48,841 bases of DNA from Lachnospiraceae bacterium (GCA_015057835.1 SVDL01000007.1:1-48841), one strand, 5' to 3'; shown: positions 8,940 to 16,898, counted from the first letter of the stretch. A program made the numbers and translations. Notes: generated by a model from the letters alone, not told the origin.

Positions 8940-9563
8940 TCACTCTTTGCCGACTTCAAGATCTGTCGCGAAATTGTGGATATGAACCGGTGTCTTAAGT
9001 ACGTCCAGTCTTCCCAGCTGCGCAAGCCTCCGGTAAATGCGCTCCCAGCCGCATTCCATGTCGGGATCGACTTCGCATTTGCCGTTCTTCGAACCGCCGC
9101 ACTGACCGTTCACAAGGCTCTTGGAGCATGCCGTGATCGGGCAGATGCCGCCGGTGAGGTTCAGCCAGCACTCGCCGCACTGGTCGCAGTCATATTCAAG
9201 CGGCGTCACGCCCTGTCCGCCGGGAAGCGGGTAGGTGTCGCACGCGGCGCACACTCTTTTATTTCCGAGATATTCCGCGACGGTCTGCACGCCGACGCCG
9301 CAGGAGAGAACAAGCACGGTATCCGCTTCTTCGATCTCCGCTCTGTGTTTTTCAAGACGAAGGGCCAGGTTTTCCGGGTTGCAGATGTAGTCCGTTGTCA
9401 GGATTCCGGTCACGATGCCCTCGTCACACCATTCCTTTTCGATCTCCTTCGCCTGTGTCTCCGGAAAATGCACTTCCTTGCATCCGTGGCAGTTGATGAT
9501 AAAAATCTTTCCTTTGATAGCGGAGGCAATCGCTTCTTTATCTTTGATCTGCGTTATTAACAT
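8940..9563 (-). CDS. metV: MetV, zinc/iron-sulfur partner of MetF
   Basis: 207 residues, ATG with GGAGGG upstream. It has the Cys-rich MetV (methylene-THF reductase C-terminal domain) pattern: CHGC near residue 25, LSCGVGVQT near 87, a CDQCGECWLNLTGGICPIT block near 125-145 and NGQCGGxKNGKCEVDP near 152-167. MetV binds MetF and shuttles electrons to its flavin. The same domain recurs at the N-terminus of the next upstream gene (9580-11550), so the cluster has two paralogous copies. It sits between the RnfC-type gene (16 bp) and metF (19 bp) in one transcript. Confidence 0.92.
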   Translation of the reverse strand: MLITQIKDKEAIASAIKGKIFIINCHGCKEVHFPETQAKEIEKEWCDEGIVTGILTTDYICNPENLALRLEKHRAEIEEADTVLVLSCGVGVQTVAEYLGNKRVCAACDTYPLPGGQGVTPLEYDCDQCGECWLNLTGGICPITACSKSLVNGQCGGSKNGKCEVDPDMECGWERIYRRLAQLGRLDVLKTPVHIHNFATDLEVGKE

Positions 9564-9579
9564 ACTCTCTTCCCTCCAC

Positions 9580-11550
9580 TCACTTCTTCAGCAGCTTCAT
9601 GACTTCCGCCTTGCCGTTCTTGATCTTCGTGACCAGCGGGATCTTGGAAGAGCAGATGTATTCGCAGCAGCGGCACTCGATGCAGTCTCTCACGTTCATG
9701 TCCAGCATCTCCTGCCATTTGCCCTCGTCCGCGTATTTCTGGAAGTACAGAGGCTTGAGCTCCATCGGGCAGACATCGACGCAGCGGCCGCATTTGATGC
9801 ATTCCACCGGCGTTGTGCTGTCAGTATTGATTGCAATGATACCGTTCGTGGATTTCAGGACCGGCACTTCCGTATCCGGAAGCGGGAATCCCATCATCGG
9901 GCCGCCCATCTTGATGAGGACGTCGTCGCTCGTGAGACCGCCGCAGTATTTGATCAGTTCATTGACACTGGTGCCGATCTTCACGATATAGTTGCCCGGT
10001 TTCGCGATCTTCTCGCCCGTCACCGTGACGACGCGTTCCGTAAGCGGCATGCCTTTGCACACAGCGTCGGCGATCGCCTTGACGGAACTGATGTTGCAGA
10101 CGCACGCGCCTACATCCGCCGGAAGTTTTCCGCTGGGGACCTGGCGTCCCATGACCCTCTTGATGAGCATCTTTTCCGCGCCCTGCGGGTACTTGGTCTT
10201 CGCTGAGACGACCTCGATATTGTCGATGTCTTTCGTCTTTTCCGTGAGCAGTTCGATCGCGTCCGGTTTATTGTCCTCAATGACGATAATGCCCTTCGGC
10301 GCGGCGACTGCCTTCATGACCAGTTTAAGGCCGCAGATGACGTCATCCGCGAACTCCAGGAGGACTCTGTGGTCCGCTGTGAGGTAAGGTTCGCATTCGC
10401 AGCCGTTGAGAAGCACGGCGTCGATCGGTTTGCCCGGTTTAAGTTTTACGTAGGTCGGGAAACCCGCGCCGCCCATGCCGACGATACCGTTTTCATTGAC
10501 GATATTAACGATCTCATCGGGAGTGAGGTCTTCGATATTTTCCCTGGGCTTAATGGAGTCATCGGGAATGTCTTTTCCGTCCGAGCGGATCACGACGCTG
10601 AGAACATCCCCGCCTTTGGTCGGATGAAGTCTCGGTTCGACAGCTTCCACGGTTCCGCTGACAGATGCGTGAATGTTGGCGCTGATAAATCCTGCTGAGG
10701 TGCCGATCTTCTGGCCGACTTTCACATAATCGCCGACTTCCACCGCGGGATTAGCCGGCGCGCCGGCGTGCTGGGACAACGGAATGACGACGGTCTCCGG
10801 CTCCGGGAACCGGACCAGCGGAATGTGCTCGCTGTATTCTTTGTTTTCACTCGGGTGAACGCCGCCGTAGTAACCGTCCAGACGGTTTTCACGGCTGGCT
10901 TTGACGTAATCCTGAATGACTTTATGATTGATCCTGGAGTAATCACGGGTCTGGACCGGCTGCGCAAGGAATTCTTCCAGTCTTCCCTGTTCCTTCAACT
11001 TATTGTAAATGCGCTCCCACGCACAGTCCTTGTCCGGATCCACTTCACATTTGCCGTTCTTCGCGCCGCCGCACTGACCGTTGAGCAGGCTCTTCTGGCA
11101 GTCCACGACCGGACAGATGCCGCCGGTGACGTTCAGATAGCACTGCGCGCAGGCGTCACAGGCTTTCTTCGTCAATGCCATGCCGTGATGTCCTCTGTAA
11201 TTCAGAGAATTGGCGGCAGCATAGGTCGTCAGCCCGGAAATATCAGCGACCGTCTGTACGCCGAGACCACAGGAGACCGCGAAAACGCTCTTCGTTCCTT
11301 CCGGAACAAGGTCTTTCCACTGTTTCTCCGTCAGCGTCTTATTGCACAGAAAGTCGACTTTGGCGGAACCGATCACTGTTTTTCCCTGTGCCTCAGCCAT
11401 CGCAAGGAACGCATCGAGGTCCGGTTCCTCTACAGTTTCAAATTCCTTGAAACACTTGTTGCAGGCCACGACAAAGATCTGATCCGCTTCCTGAAGAAAC
11501 GGAGCCAGTTCATCGCTTCCTTTCAGCTTGTACTTGGTGTAATTCTCCAA
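9580..11550 (-). CDS. rnfC2: RnfC2-type electron-transfer protein with N-terminal MetV-like domain
   Basis: 656 residues from a TTG start at 11550, preceded by GGGAGGTG at 5-nt spacing; the in-frame extension to 11697 would translate that ribosome binding site and is rejected. Residues about 1-215 repeat the MetV domain (VSCGLGVQT; CDACAQCYLNVTGGICP; NGQCGGAKNGKCEVDP). Residues about 225-656 are RnfC: YYGGVHP start, a lipoyl-like segment, GMGGAGFPT at about 358-366 for the NADH/FMN site, GGPMMG, then two 4Fe-4S motifs, CIKCGRCVDVCP (about 584) and CIECRCCEYICS (about 623). In acetogens RnfC2 couples NADH oxidation to the MetVF reductase. It is first in the rnfC2-metV-metF unit and follows a terminator, so it needs its own promoter. 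Confidence 0.9.
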   Translation of the reverse strand: MENYTKYKLKGSDELAPFLQEADQIFVVACNKCFKEFETVEEPDLDAFLAMAEAQGKTVIGSAKVDFLCNKTLTEKQWKDLVPEGTKSVFAVSCGLGVQTVADISGLTTYAAANSLNYRGHHGMALTKKACDACAQCYLNVTGGICPVVDCQKSLLNGQCGGAKNGKCEVDPDKDCAWERIYNKLKEQGRLEEFLAQPVQTRDYSRINHKVIQDYVKASRENRLDGYYGGVHPSENKEYSEHIPLVRFPEPETVVIPLSQHAGAPANPAVEVGDYVKVGQKIGTSAGFISANIHASVSGTVEAVEPRLHPTKGGDVLSVVIRSDGKDIPDDSIKPRENIEDLTPDEIVNIVNENGIVGMGGAGFPTYVKLKPGKPIDAVLLNGCECEPYLTADHRVLLEFADDVICGLKLVMKAVAAPKGIIVIEDNKPDAIELLTEKTKDIDNIEVVSAKTKYPQGAEKMLIKRVMGRQVPSGKLPADVGACVCNISSVKAIADAVCKGMPLTERVVTVTGEKIAKPGNYIVKIGTSVNELIKYCGGLTSDDVLIKMGGPMMGFPLPDTEVPVLKSTNGIIAINTDSTTPVECIKCGRCVDVCPMELKPLYFQKYADEGKWQEMLDMNVRDCIECRCCEYICSSKIPLVTKIKNGKAEVMKLLKK

Positions 11551-11610
11551 GTGCTCACCTCCCTTTCCTTTCTTAACAGCCGGTTTCCGGCAGTCTAACT
11601 CACTTATATT

Positions 11611-11625
11611 AGATAATTGTATCAT
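11611..11625 (-). promoter_or_regulatory. Candidate extended -10 promoter of rnfC2-metV-metF
   Basis: On the minus strand TGATACAAT (TACAAT at 11621-11616) is an extended -10 element about 65 bp before the TTG start. No good -35 hexamer is visible. The terminator just upstream makes a promoter in this 190-bp stretch necessary. Confidence 0.4.
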
Positions 11626-11741
11626 AGGATTGGATTTTCGTGTGCACGGATTGAGTGAATTTATACATATTTTACGGTATGCTCCTCTCCTCTGCACTGT
11701 TTTTGAGCAGGACGGCTCTCACGGAAAATATCACAGAGCAT

Positions 11742-11778
11742 AAAAAATGAAGGCCGCCGCAGAAGCGGCAGCCCTCAT
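11742..11778 (-). terminator. Intrinsic terminator after acsC-acsE
   Basis: On the minus strand a 14-bp GC-rich stem (with G-U pairs), loop TTCT, followed by a run of T, 27 bp after the stop codon at 11805. It separates the acs unit from the rnfC2-metV-metF unit. Confidence 0.88.
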
Positions 11779-11804
11779 CTGATTTCCTGTATTCTGTTTT
11801 TTTA

Positions 11805-14066
11805 TCAGAAATCGAGGTAGGAATCCGAATACAGATCGTAGTTGCGGAAGAGGTCCGCAGTCTTGATGTTCTCCATCGTACGTCTGTCGTTCGGGTTGAC
11901 GATCGCGGAGGTAAGACCCTGCATGATGCACATCGCGACCAGTGTGGAGTCCATGATCGGACGGACCGCCTTCGGCGCGCCGTTCGAGTTGTTGGACAGA
12001 CCGCCGGTGGACTTAAGTCCTTCGTCTGCGAACAGTCTGATCGCATTGAGGACGTCCATCTGCTTGTCCTGCATGCCCTTGACGACAAGGAACAGCGGGT
12101 CGAACCAGAGGTCGGTCGCTTCCATGCCGAGGCTCAGGCCGCGCTCCAGCATCGTGTGGCAGTGGTGCATGCGCTCGTCGTTATCTTTCGCGATACCGTC
12201 TGCGGAGCAGAGGGCGATACAGTAAGCGCCGTTCGCCGCAGCGAGGTCGATGTAGGAAATACGGGAGCCCGCGTCAGCAGAGTTGACGAGCGGCTTGCCG
12301 TTGACATCATTGTAAACGTGAATACCGGCTTCGATGGCCTTCTTGTTGGCGGTATCGAGTGCCAGCGGTACGTTGTCGAAGTTCTCCTGCAGAAGCTTGA
12401 CAGCCCATGTCATGAGTTCCGGACCGTTCTTCTCAGCCGGGCCGATGTTGACATCGAGGTAGGTCGCGCCGGCTTTGATCTGCTCGGCGGCACGCTTAAG
12501 GATCGGCTCCGGATTGAAGGTATTCATAGCCTCACGGATGACCGGGGAGATGCAGTGAATGCGCTCGCCGATGGTGACGAACTTCTTGGAGTTCGGGTCA
12601 CGCTGCTGATAGTGAACGCCCATATCGACGTGCGGGATCTCCGGAATGACGATCTTGCTGAAATCGAGCGGAGCATCGATGATCTCTGCAGCTTTGGTCT
12701 CGACCGGCTTCTTGGTCTTCGCGACTTCCGCCGCTGCCGCTTCGTATTCCTTGTCTTTCAGGAACTTAACGATCTCAACGGCTTCACGGGTACCAACAAC
12801 GACATTCCATTCCGGAAGTCTTTCCTGGATCTCACCCTTCATGACGGCAACTTTGCCCGGAAGGATCAGGGTGCGGTTGTTGATCTTGCTTTCGATCTCA
12901 AGTTTGTCGAATGTCTTCTTGACTGTACTGGAGGAGAATTTTCCTGCAGCCCATGCAGTCAGAACGGACATGCCGGAAGCGTCGGTGATGATCAGGTTGA
13001 CCGGCATCTTGGAGCGCTCGATCTCGCCGGAAACCAGGAAGTAGGTCAGCGCGAAGTCGACGGTCATCATGCACGGGTCGTCCGGGCCGGCGCCGTTGAG
13101 CGGGTAAATACCCTCTTCCACGCGCATCGGCTTCTGCGGATCCGTGAAGATGTTCTGGCGAAGGCCGTACAGAGTCAGCGCTTCCGCGTAGGTCATCTTG
13201 TCCATGACAACGATGGAGCCGTATTTGATTGTAAACAGAGCTGCCAGAGCGGTCTGCATGTGAATATCGCCGCCCGCGATTCTGGTAAGGTTGACGATCG
13301 ACGGATAGCCGAGGACCTTAACTTCTTCGACAAGCGCTGCACGGCGGACCGTGACGGCATTTGCAAAAGTCTGCTTGACGGAGTCAGCGGTAACGTCGAA
13401 GATGAGCTTTTTGTTGCCGGCTTTTTCAAGTTTCTCGGCAATATCGAAGAACTCTTCCGGAGTAGCGGCTTTGACGCCGAGGACCGCTTTGTCCTTGACA
13501 AGGCCGTTGAGCTCTTCCCAGTTGGAAGCGTCCGCGCCGTCGATGATGACGTCGGTGGAAACCGCGAGAACAGCTTTGATGACGTCGGCGTCTTTCGTCT
13601 CTACGATCGCGCCGCGGCCGGTCTCCTGGACCTTCTTGACAAGGTCAGCCGCTTTGTCGGCGCCTGCGCCTTTGTCAGCGATGAAGACATATTCTACATA
13701 CTCACGCTCGCCGATACGCTCGTAATCGACAGCTTTGATGCCCTGGATGGAAGCCTCAAGAGCGGCATCATCCATATCCGTGGCAAGTTCCACCGCGTAA
13801 CGGGTCGGGGAAACGAGAGTCTTCTCGTGACGATACATGACAGTTTCGCCGCCGAGCTTGTGTCCGCCGACTTCGATCGTCTTCATGGGCGGAGCCGTCG
13901 CTTCCGACAGAAGCGCGATCGCCTGATCAGACATATACGGGCAGTTCGTGATCGGAACAGCACCCTGCGCAACCTTCATGCAGAATGCCATACAGGTGGG
14001 AGAGCCGCATTCCTTACAGTTTTTCTTCGGGGATAATTTGAAAATATCCAATCCTTTTACAGCCAT
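11805..14066 (-). CDS. AcsC-AcsE fusion: corrinoid Fe-S protein large subunit + methyl-THF methyltransferase
   Basis: 753 residues in one uninterrupted frame, ATG with AAGGAGG upstream. Residues 1-440 are the large CoFeSP subunit AcsC: the N-terminal 4Fe-4S motif is Cys17-x2-Cys20-x4-Cys25-x16-Cys42, followed by a TIM barrel and a corrinoid-binding domain with TDASGMSVLTAW near 361-372. Residues about 441-475 are an Ala/Lys/Glu-rich linker. Residues about 476-753 are the pterin-binding TIM barrel of AcsE: FVTIGERIHC (496-505), YLDVNIGP (536-543), VPLALDT (566-572) and the GLSNNSNG segment near the end. AcsE passes the methyl group of methyl-THF to Co(I) of AcsCD. In Moorella thermoacetica and A. 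woodii these are separate proteins of about 446 and 262 residues; here donor enzyme and acceptor are one chain. It is 14 bp downstream of acsD. Confidence 0.93.
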   Translation of the reverse strand: MAVKGLDIFKLSPKKNCKECGSPTCMAFCMKVAQGAVPITNCPYMSDQAIALLSEATAPPMKTIEVGGHKLGGETVMYRHEKTLVSPTRYAVELATDMDDAALEASIQGIKAVDYERIGEREYVEYVFIADKGAGADKAADLVKKVQETGRGAIVETKDADVIKAVLAVSTDVIIDGADASNWEELNGLVKDKAVLGVKAATPEEFFDIAEKLEKAGNKKLIFDVTADSVKQTFANAVTVRRAALVEEVKVLGYPSIVNLTRIAGGDIHMQTALAALFTIKYGSIVVMDKMTYAEALTLYGLRQNIFTDPQKPMRVEEGIYPLNGAGPDDPCMMTVDFALTYFLVSGEIERSKMPVNLIITDASGMSVLTAWAAGKFSSSTVKKTFDKLEIESKINNRTLILPGKVAVMKGEIQERLPEWNVVVGTREAVEIVKFLKDKEYEAAAAEVAKTKKPVETKAAEIIDAPLDFSKIVIPEIPHVDMGVHYQQRDPNSKKFVTIGERIHCISPVIREAMNTFNPEPILKRAAEQIKAGATYLDVNIGPAEKNGPELMTWAVKLLQENFDNVPLALDTANKKAIEAGIHVYNDVNGKPLVNSADAGSRISYIDLAAANGAYCIALCSADGIAKDNDERMHHCHTMLERGLSLGMEATDLWFDPLFLVVKGMQDKQMDVLNAIRLFADEGLKSTGGLSNNSNGAPKAVRPIMDSTLVAMCIMQGLTSAIVNPNDRRTMENIKTADLFRNYDLYSDSYLDF

Positions 14067-14080
14067 TTTCTACGACCTCC

Positions 14081-15025
14081 TTACGCAAGTGCTTCAATCA
14101 TATCAGAAACCGCTTTGATCGCTGCCGGATGTCTCATGATGACGGCATCCGATCCGCATGCGAGGCAAGCCGTTGCTGTTGCGATTTCCATCTCGATACC
14201 ACGTTCTTCCGGATCACCCCATTCCGGCTGTTCAGATTCCGGAAGGATGGATTCCTTGACGCCCCATGTTTCAGAAGAGATCGGGGTCATGATCGGCATC
14301 TGAAGCATATTGTCGCTGGCTACGAAAGCAGCGTTTTTGATGCGGTCCAGCGTAGAAGCGACGTATTCATAGCCGTAGCCTGCCGCCGCGGAGCCGGCCT
14401 GCATCACGATCGACTGCGCCGGAACACCGAGCTGGGTGATGATCGTGTTCAGCTGTTTCGCAAGGTTGATGTCGACTGCGGATTCCGCGCCGACTTTCTG
14501 ACCGTAAGCGAGAACGGCGGAAGCACCGACCGTCTTGTAGTTTTCTTCTCTCGCGGAAAGCACGAGGATGTTCTTGCCGCTGAGTGCGTCGCTGATCTTT
14601 GTGAACAGCTCAGCATCTTTTTCAATGTTCTTGCAGCCCATGATAACGAGCGGCATTTCGATCTTGTCCGCAACTTTCTTAGCAAGTTCTACGCACTCTT
14701 CGGTAGACTTGTTGAGGCCGTTCGGATCTGCGCCTTCGAGATGCAGAACGATGAAGGAAGCACCCGGCATTTCCTGGGCTTTTGCAGCCATGTCTTCGAT
14801 GGTCGCACATCCCTCATAGAAGCTCTTAAGACCCGGCTGTACATACTCTTCGAGAGCTGTATCCGTGATCTCAACACCGATCTTGGCGAGGTTGGCCGCC
14901 GGAGCGTCGAAGCTGTAGAACGGGAGAATGTTATTTCCGCCGATCGTTACAGCCTTGTCGCCTGTGCCAAGCTCCACCGCGTTGATAGACGCGTTAAAAA
15001 CCTGTTTCTTCGGTACGTAAGGCAT
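14081..15025 (-). CDS. acsD: Corrinoid iron-sulfur protein small subunit
   Basis: 314 residues, ATG with CAGGAGGG upstream, matching the AcsD length of about 310-320. It starts with the MPYVPKKQVFNASI segment and contains VTIGGNNILPFYSFD near residues 26-40, LHLEGADPNG near 94-103 and a VMQAGSAAAGYGYEY segment near 204-218. AcsD is a TIM barrel that, with AcsC, forms the heterodimer carrying the methyl-cobamide between AcsE and acetyl-CoA synthase. It is co-transcribed with the AcsC-AcsE fusion. The 180-bp gap to cooC holds a TATAAT-like element and a perfect hairpin. Confidence 0.93.
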   Translation of the reverse strand: MPYVPKKQVFNASINAVELGTGDKAVTIGGNNILPFYSFDAPAANLAKIGVEITDTALEEYVQPGLKSFYEGCATIEDMAAKAQEMPGASFIVLHLEGADPNGLNKSTEECVELAKKVADKIEMPLVIMGCKNIEKDAELFTKISDALSGKNILVLSAREENYKTVGASAVLAYGQKVGAESAVDINLAKQLNTIITQLGVPAQSIVMQAGSAAAGYGYEYVASTLDRIKNAAFVASDNMLQMPIMTPISSETWGVKESILPESEQPEWGDPEERGIEMEIATATACLACGSDAVIMRHPAAIKAVSDMIEALA

Positions 15026-15068
15026 ACGTCTTTCCCTCCTGAACTCTTCTTATGACTCATTTACTTCC

Positions 15069-15091
15069 CGGATGCGGCAGCGCCGTATCCG
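15069..15091 (-). other. 10-bp hairpin in the acsD leader
   Basis: CGGATACGGC-GCT-GCCGCATCCG (one G-U pair) with a 3-nt loop, no T-tract, about 45 bp before the acsD start. It could protect the 5' end of a processed or separately initiated acsD mRNA (inference). Confidence 0.5.
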
Positions 15092-15107
15092 ATTTGTATC
15101 TTTATTT

Positions 15108-15113
15108 ATTATA
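15108..15113 (-). promoter_or_regulatory. Candidate -10 box upstream of acsD
   Basis: TATAAT on the minus strand, about 80 bp before the acsD ATG and just ahead of the leader hairpin. No convincing -35 hexamer was found, so a separate acsD promoter is only possible. Confidence 0.35.
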
Positions 15114-15205
15114 AGGCTGTGCCCGCATACGGCATTTACCCTTATAACCTTTGTGTACTCCCGGAATCTCCCGCAAAACAGGCTCCGGGGCCTTTTTCCG
15201 GGAAA

Positions 15206-15973
15206 TCAGATCCCGAGATTCTTCAGCACGTCGTTCAGTGCTACTTTGATCGCGGATGTATCCGGTACTTTCGCGCTCGGCTCGCCTTTCCAGTCCGCCT
15301 CATAGACGAGATCGTCCTGCGGAAGAACGCCTGCCAGTTCAAGGCCGTGTTTTTCGATCTCTTCCATAACGCCAGGGGCCAGCTCCTGCCCCGGCGCGCG
15401 GTTCACGATCAGTTTCATCTGTCCCGGCTTAAGGTCCAGTTCGCCGACCATCTCGGCAATGCGTCCGACAGCCTGGATGCCGCGCCTCGAGCAGTCCGAA
15501 ACCAGGATCAGCGTATCGATATGGGGGAGAATTCCTCTCGCGATATGCTCCATACCGGCTTCGTTGTCGATCACCGTGTAGCGGTAGTTCTTATAGTACT
15601 TCTGAAGCTGTGTCTGCAGAAGTCCGTTGACGAAGCAGTAGCAGCCTTTTCCCTGTGTGCGGCCCATGATCATCATATCGAAATCGTCTTCTTCGATCAG
15701 GGCTTCGCTGAAGCGGAAATCCGCGTAATCGGCCTTTGTCATTCCCCCGGGGATCGGGTCTCCGTGCTGTTCGGCATGTGCCATTTCCTCACGGATCTCG
15801 CCGAGCGTCGTCTCCGCCTCCACTCCGAGGACTTCATTGAGGTTCGAGTTGGCATCCGCGTCTACGACGAGGACCGGCGTTTTGTGTCCTTTTATAAGAT
15901 ATTCTACGATCATGCCGCAGATGGTCGTCTTTCCGACGCCGCCTTTTCCGGCAACCGCTATTGTGTGTGGCAT
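15206..15973 (-). CDS. cooC: CooC/AcsF-type nickel-insertion ATPase
   Basis: 255 residues, ATG with ACAGGAG upstream. The deviant Walker A motif GKGGVGKTT spans residues 9-17, VVDADANSN (37-44) is the switch region, and CYC at 111-113 is the CxC that binds nickel at the dimer interface in CooC proteins. This MinD/SIMIBI-class ATPase loads Ni into the CODH C-cluster or the acetyl-CoA synthase A-cluster. No CODH or ACS gene is in the window, so its client must be encoded elsewhere. It follows the cooT-orf75 pair by 20 bp. Confidence 0.9.
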   Translation of the reverse strand: MPHTIAVAGKGGVGKTTICGMIVEYLIKGHKTPVLVVDADANSNLNEVLGVEAETTLGEIREEMAHAEQHGDPIPGGMTKADYADFRFSEALIEEDDFDMMIMGRTQGKGCYCFVNGLLQTQLQKYYKNYRYTVIDNEAGMEHIARGILPHIDTLILVSDCSRRGIQAVGRIAEMVGELDLKPGQMKLIVNRAPGQELAPGVMEEIEKHGLELAGVLPQDDLVYEADWKGEPSAKVPDTSAIKVALNDVLKNLGI

Positions 15974-15993
15974 TGCATTCTCCTGTGTAACTG

Positions 15994-16221
15994 TCAGATC
16001 TCAGTGAATATGTATTTCTGGATCAGTCCTTCAATATTGACATAAACAACGATGCTTCCGTCGCTCTTCTCTTCCTGTGTGATCTCAACATTCTTGCCCG
16101 CGTGGAGTGAACGAACATATTCCGCGGGAGAGTCACAGTCAACTTCCTCAAAGAACACGTCTCTCATCTGGTTGTTGCTGCAGCTGTTTTCGATCTCACG
16201 GATCATCTCAAAACTACGCAT
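15994..16221 (-). CDS. Small conserved-context protein of unknown function (75 aa)
   Basis: I do not recognise this protein. It is an acidic 75-residue polypeptide with a two-Cys pattern (about Cys13 and Cys29), no membrane segment and no signal peptide. The ATG at 16221 overlaps the cooT stop codon, suggesting translational coupling; a slightly longer start at 16242 is possible. Between cooT and cooC it could take part in nickel handling or folding of the CODH/ACS machinery (inference from position only). Confidence 0.65.
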   Translation of the reverse strand: MRSFEMIREIENSCSNNQMRDVFFEEVDCDSPAEYVRSLHAGKNVEITQEEKSDGSIVVYVNIEGLIQKYIFTEI

Positions 16222-16408
16222 TGGCTGTTCCCACCAGAGCAAATCCGTCCACGAGCGAAGCTTTCTTAAGGTAACCCGGAATCACCATCTCCGCTCCCAT
16301 GAGATCCGTCAGCACTACTTCTCCCGGACGGCACTCGATCGTCATGACATTCTTCATAAGAATATTTTCCGCATCCTGCGTTTCTTTATAAACGGTAGAC
16401 AGGCACAT
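16214..16408 (-). CDS. cooT: CooT-family small nickel-binding protein
   Basis: 64 residues. I chose the ATG at 16408 because AAAGGAGG lies 8 nt upstream; the longer frame reaching back to 16579 would run through the terminator and leader. It begins MCLSTVY, the conserved CooT start in which Cys2 takes part in Ni binding, and continues with the VMTIECRPGEVVLTDLMGA core typical of this 60-70-residue beta-barrel family. CooT assists nickel delivery to CO dehydrogenase. It is the first gene after the cobalamin riboswitch leader and overlaps the next gene by 8 bp. Confidence 0.85.
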   Translation of the reverse strand: MCLSTVYKETQDAENILMKNVMTIECRPGEVVLTDLMGAEMVIPGYLKKASLVDGFALVGTANA

Positions 16409-16432
16409 CGTATTTCCTCCTTTGCTTTCCTC

Positions 16433-16475
16433 AAAAAAAGACCCTTCTACGCATCCGCAGATGTTCCAAAAGGTC
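16433..16475 (-). terminator. Riboswitch-associated terminator before cooT
   Basis: On the minus strand GGACCTT...AAGGGTC encloses an inner CATC-TGCG-GATG stem and is followed by seven T, 24 bp before the cooT start. It is well placed to be the expression platform of the upstream cobalamin aptamer, although nearly 200 nt separate the two. Confidence 0.7.
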
Positions 16476-16668
16476 CTCCGTAAAGCCGAACCATGAAGAC
16501 CGGATTTCAAGCACAGGGAACTGTTCGCATTGACACGTTCAGACCGCACGCGCCTTATCCTCAGCGTCATCCGGTCCATAAATGCATACAGTCAGTATCT
16601 CGTGACTTGAAACCGGATCCTTCTCCGCCCGTCTTCCGCGCGCGGCAGCAACCTATCCGGCTTCCGTA

Positions 16669-16857
16669 TAACGACAGGCAGGTCTCCTGACTTGCAGATC
16701 TCCGCTTACCGCAGCCTTCCCGGTCGGATCTTCCAGTGGCATCTTTGCGGCTGCTCCCCGCTAACAGTGACGAGTTCGCACAGGATTCGCACCTGTTTCC
16801 CTTTTCACCGGCACAAACAGCTGCTGTCTCAGGTGTTCTGCCGGCACCTGCCGTTTA
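16669..16857 (-). ncRNA. Cobalamin (B12) riboswitch aptamer
   Basis: Read on the minus strand it contains the ordered AdoCbl riboswitch elements: a GGTGCC start, AAAAGGGAA, the CAGGTGCGAATCCTG hairpin, GTCACTGTTAGCGGGGAGC (B12 box region), GCCACTGG, CCGGGAAGGC and the closing AGTCAGGAGACCTGCC. It precedes cooT-orf75-cooC-acsD-acsCE. B12 riboswitches normally turn genes off when cobalamin is plentiful. Here the target operon encodes a corrinoid protein itself, so the direction of control is worth testing. Confidence 0.93.
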
Positions 16858-16865
16858 TTATGAAA

Positions 16866-16896
16866 TTTATACTGGTTAAGAATATCACAAAGCCAA
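16866..16896 (-). promoter_or_regulatory. Candidate promoter of the riboswitch-acs transcript
   Basis: TTGGCT (16896-16891) and TATAAA (16871-16866) on the minus strand with a long 19-bp spacer, ending about 10 bp before the aptamer. The match is moderate. Confidence 0.35.
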
Positions 16897-16898
16897 TA

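Noticed and set aside
11551-11697. N-terminal extension of the RnfC2-type protein
   Set aside because: It would translate the GGGAGGTG ribosome binding site of the TTG start at 11550 and the AT-rich promoter region.
12156-14036. Plus-strand open frame of 626 codons
   Set aside because: Antisense of the AcsC-AcsE gene. Long antisense frames are common in this window because of codon usage.
15170-15205. Terminator after cooC
   Set aside because: GGCCCCGGAGCC with a short TGTTTT tail is a weak stem; continuity of cooC with acsD seems more likely.
16409-16579. N-terminal extension of cooT
   Set aside because: It would read through the riboswitch terminator. The CooT family starts with MC at the ATG at 16408.
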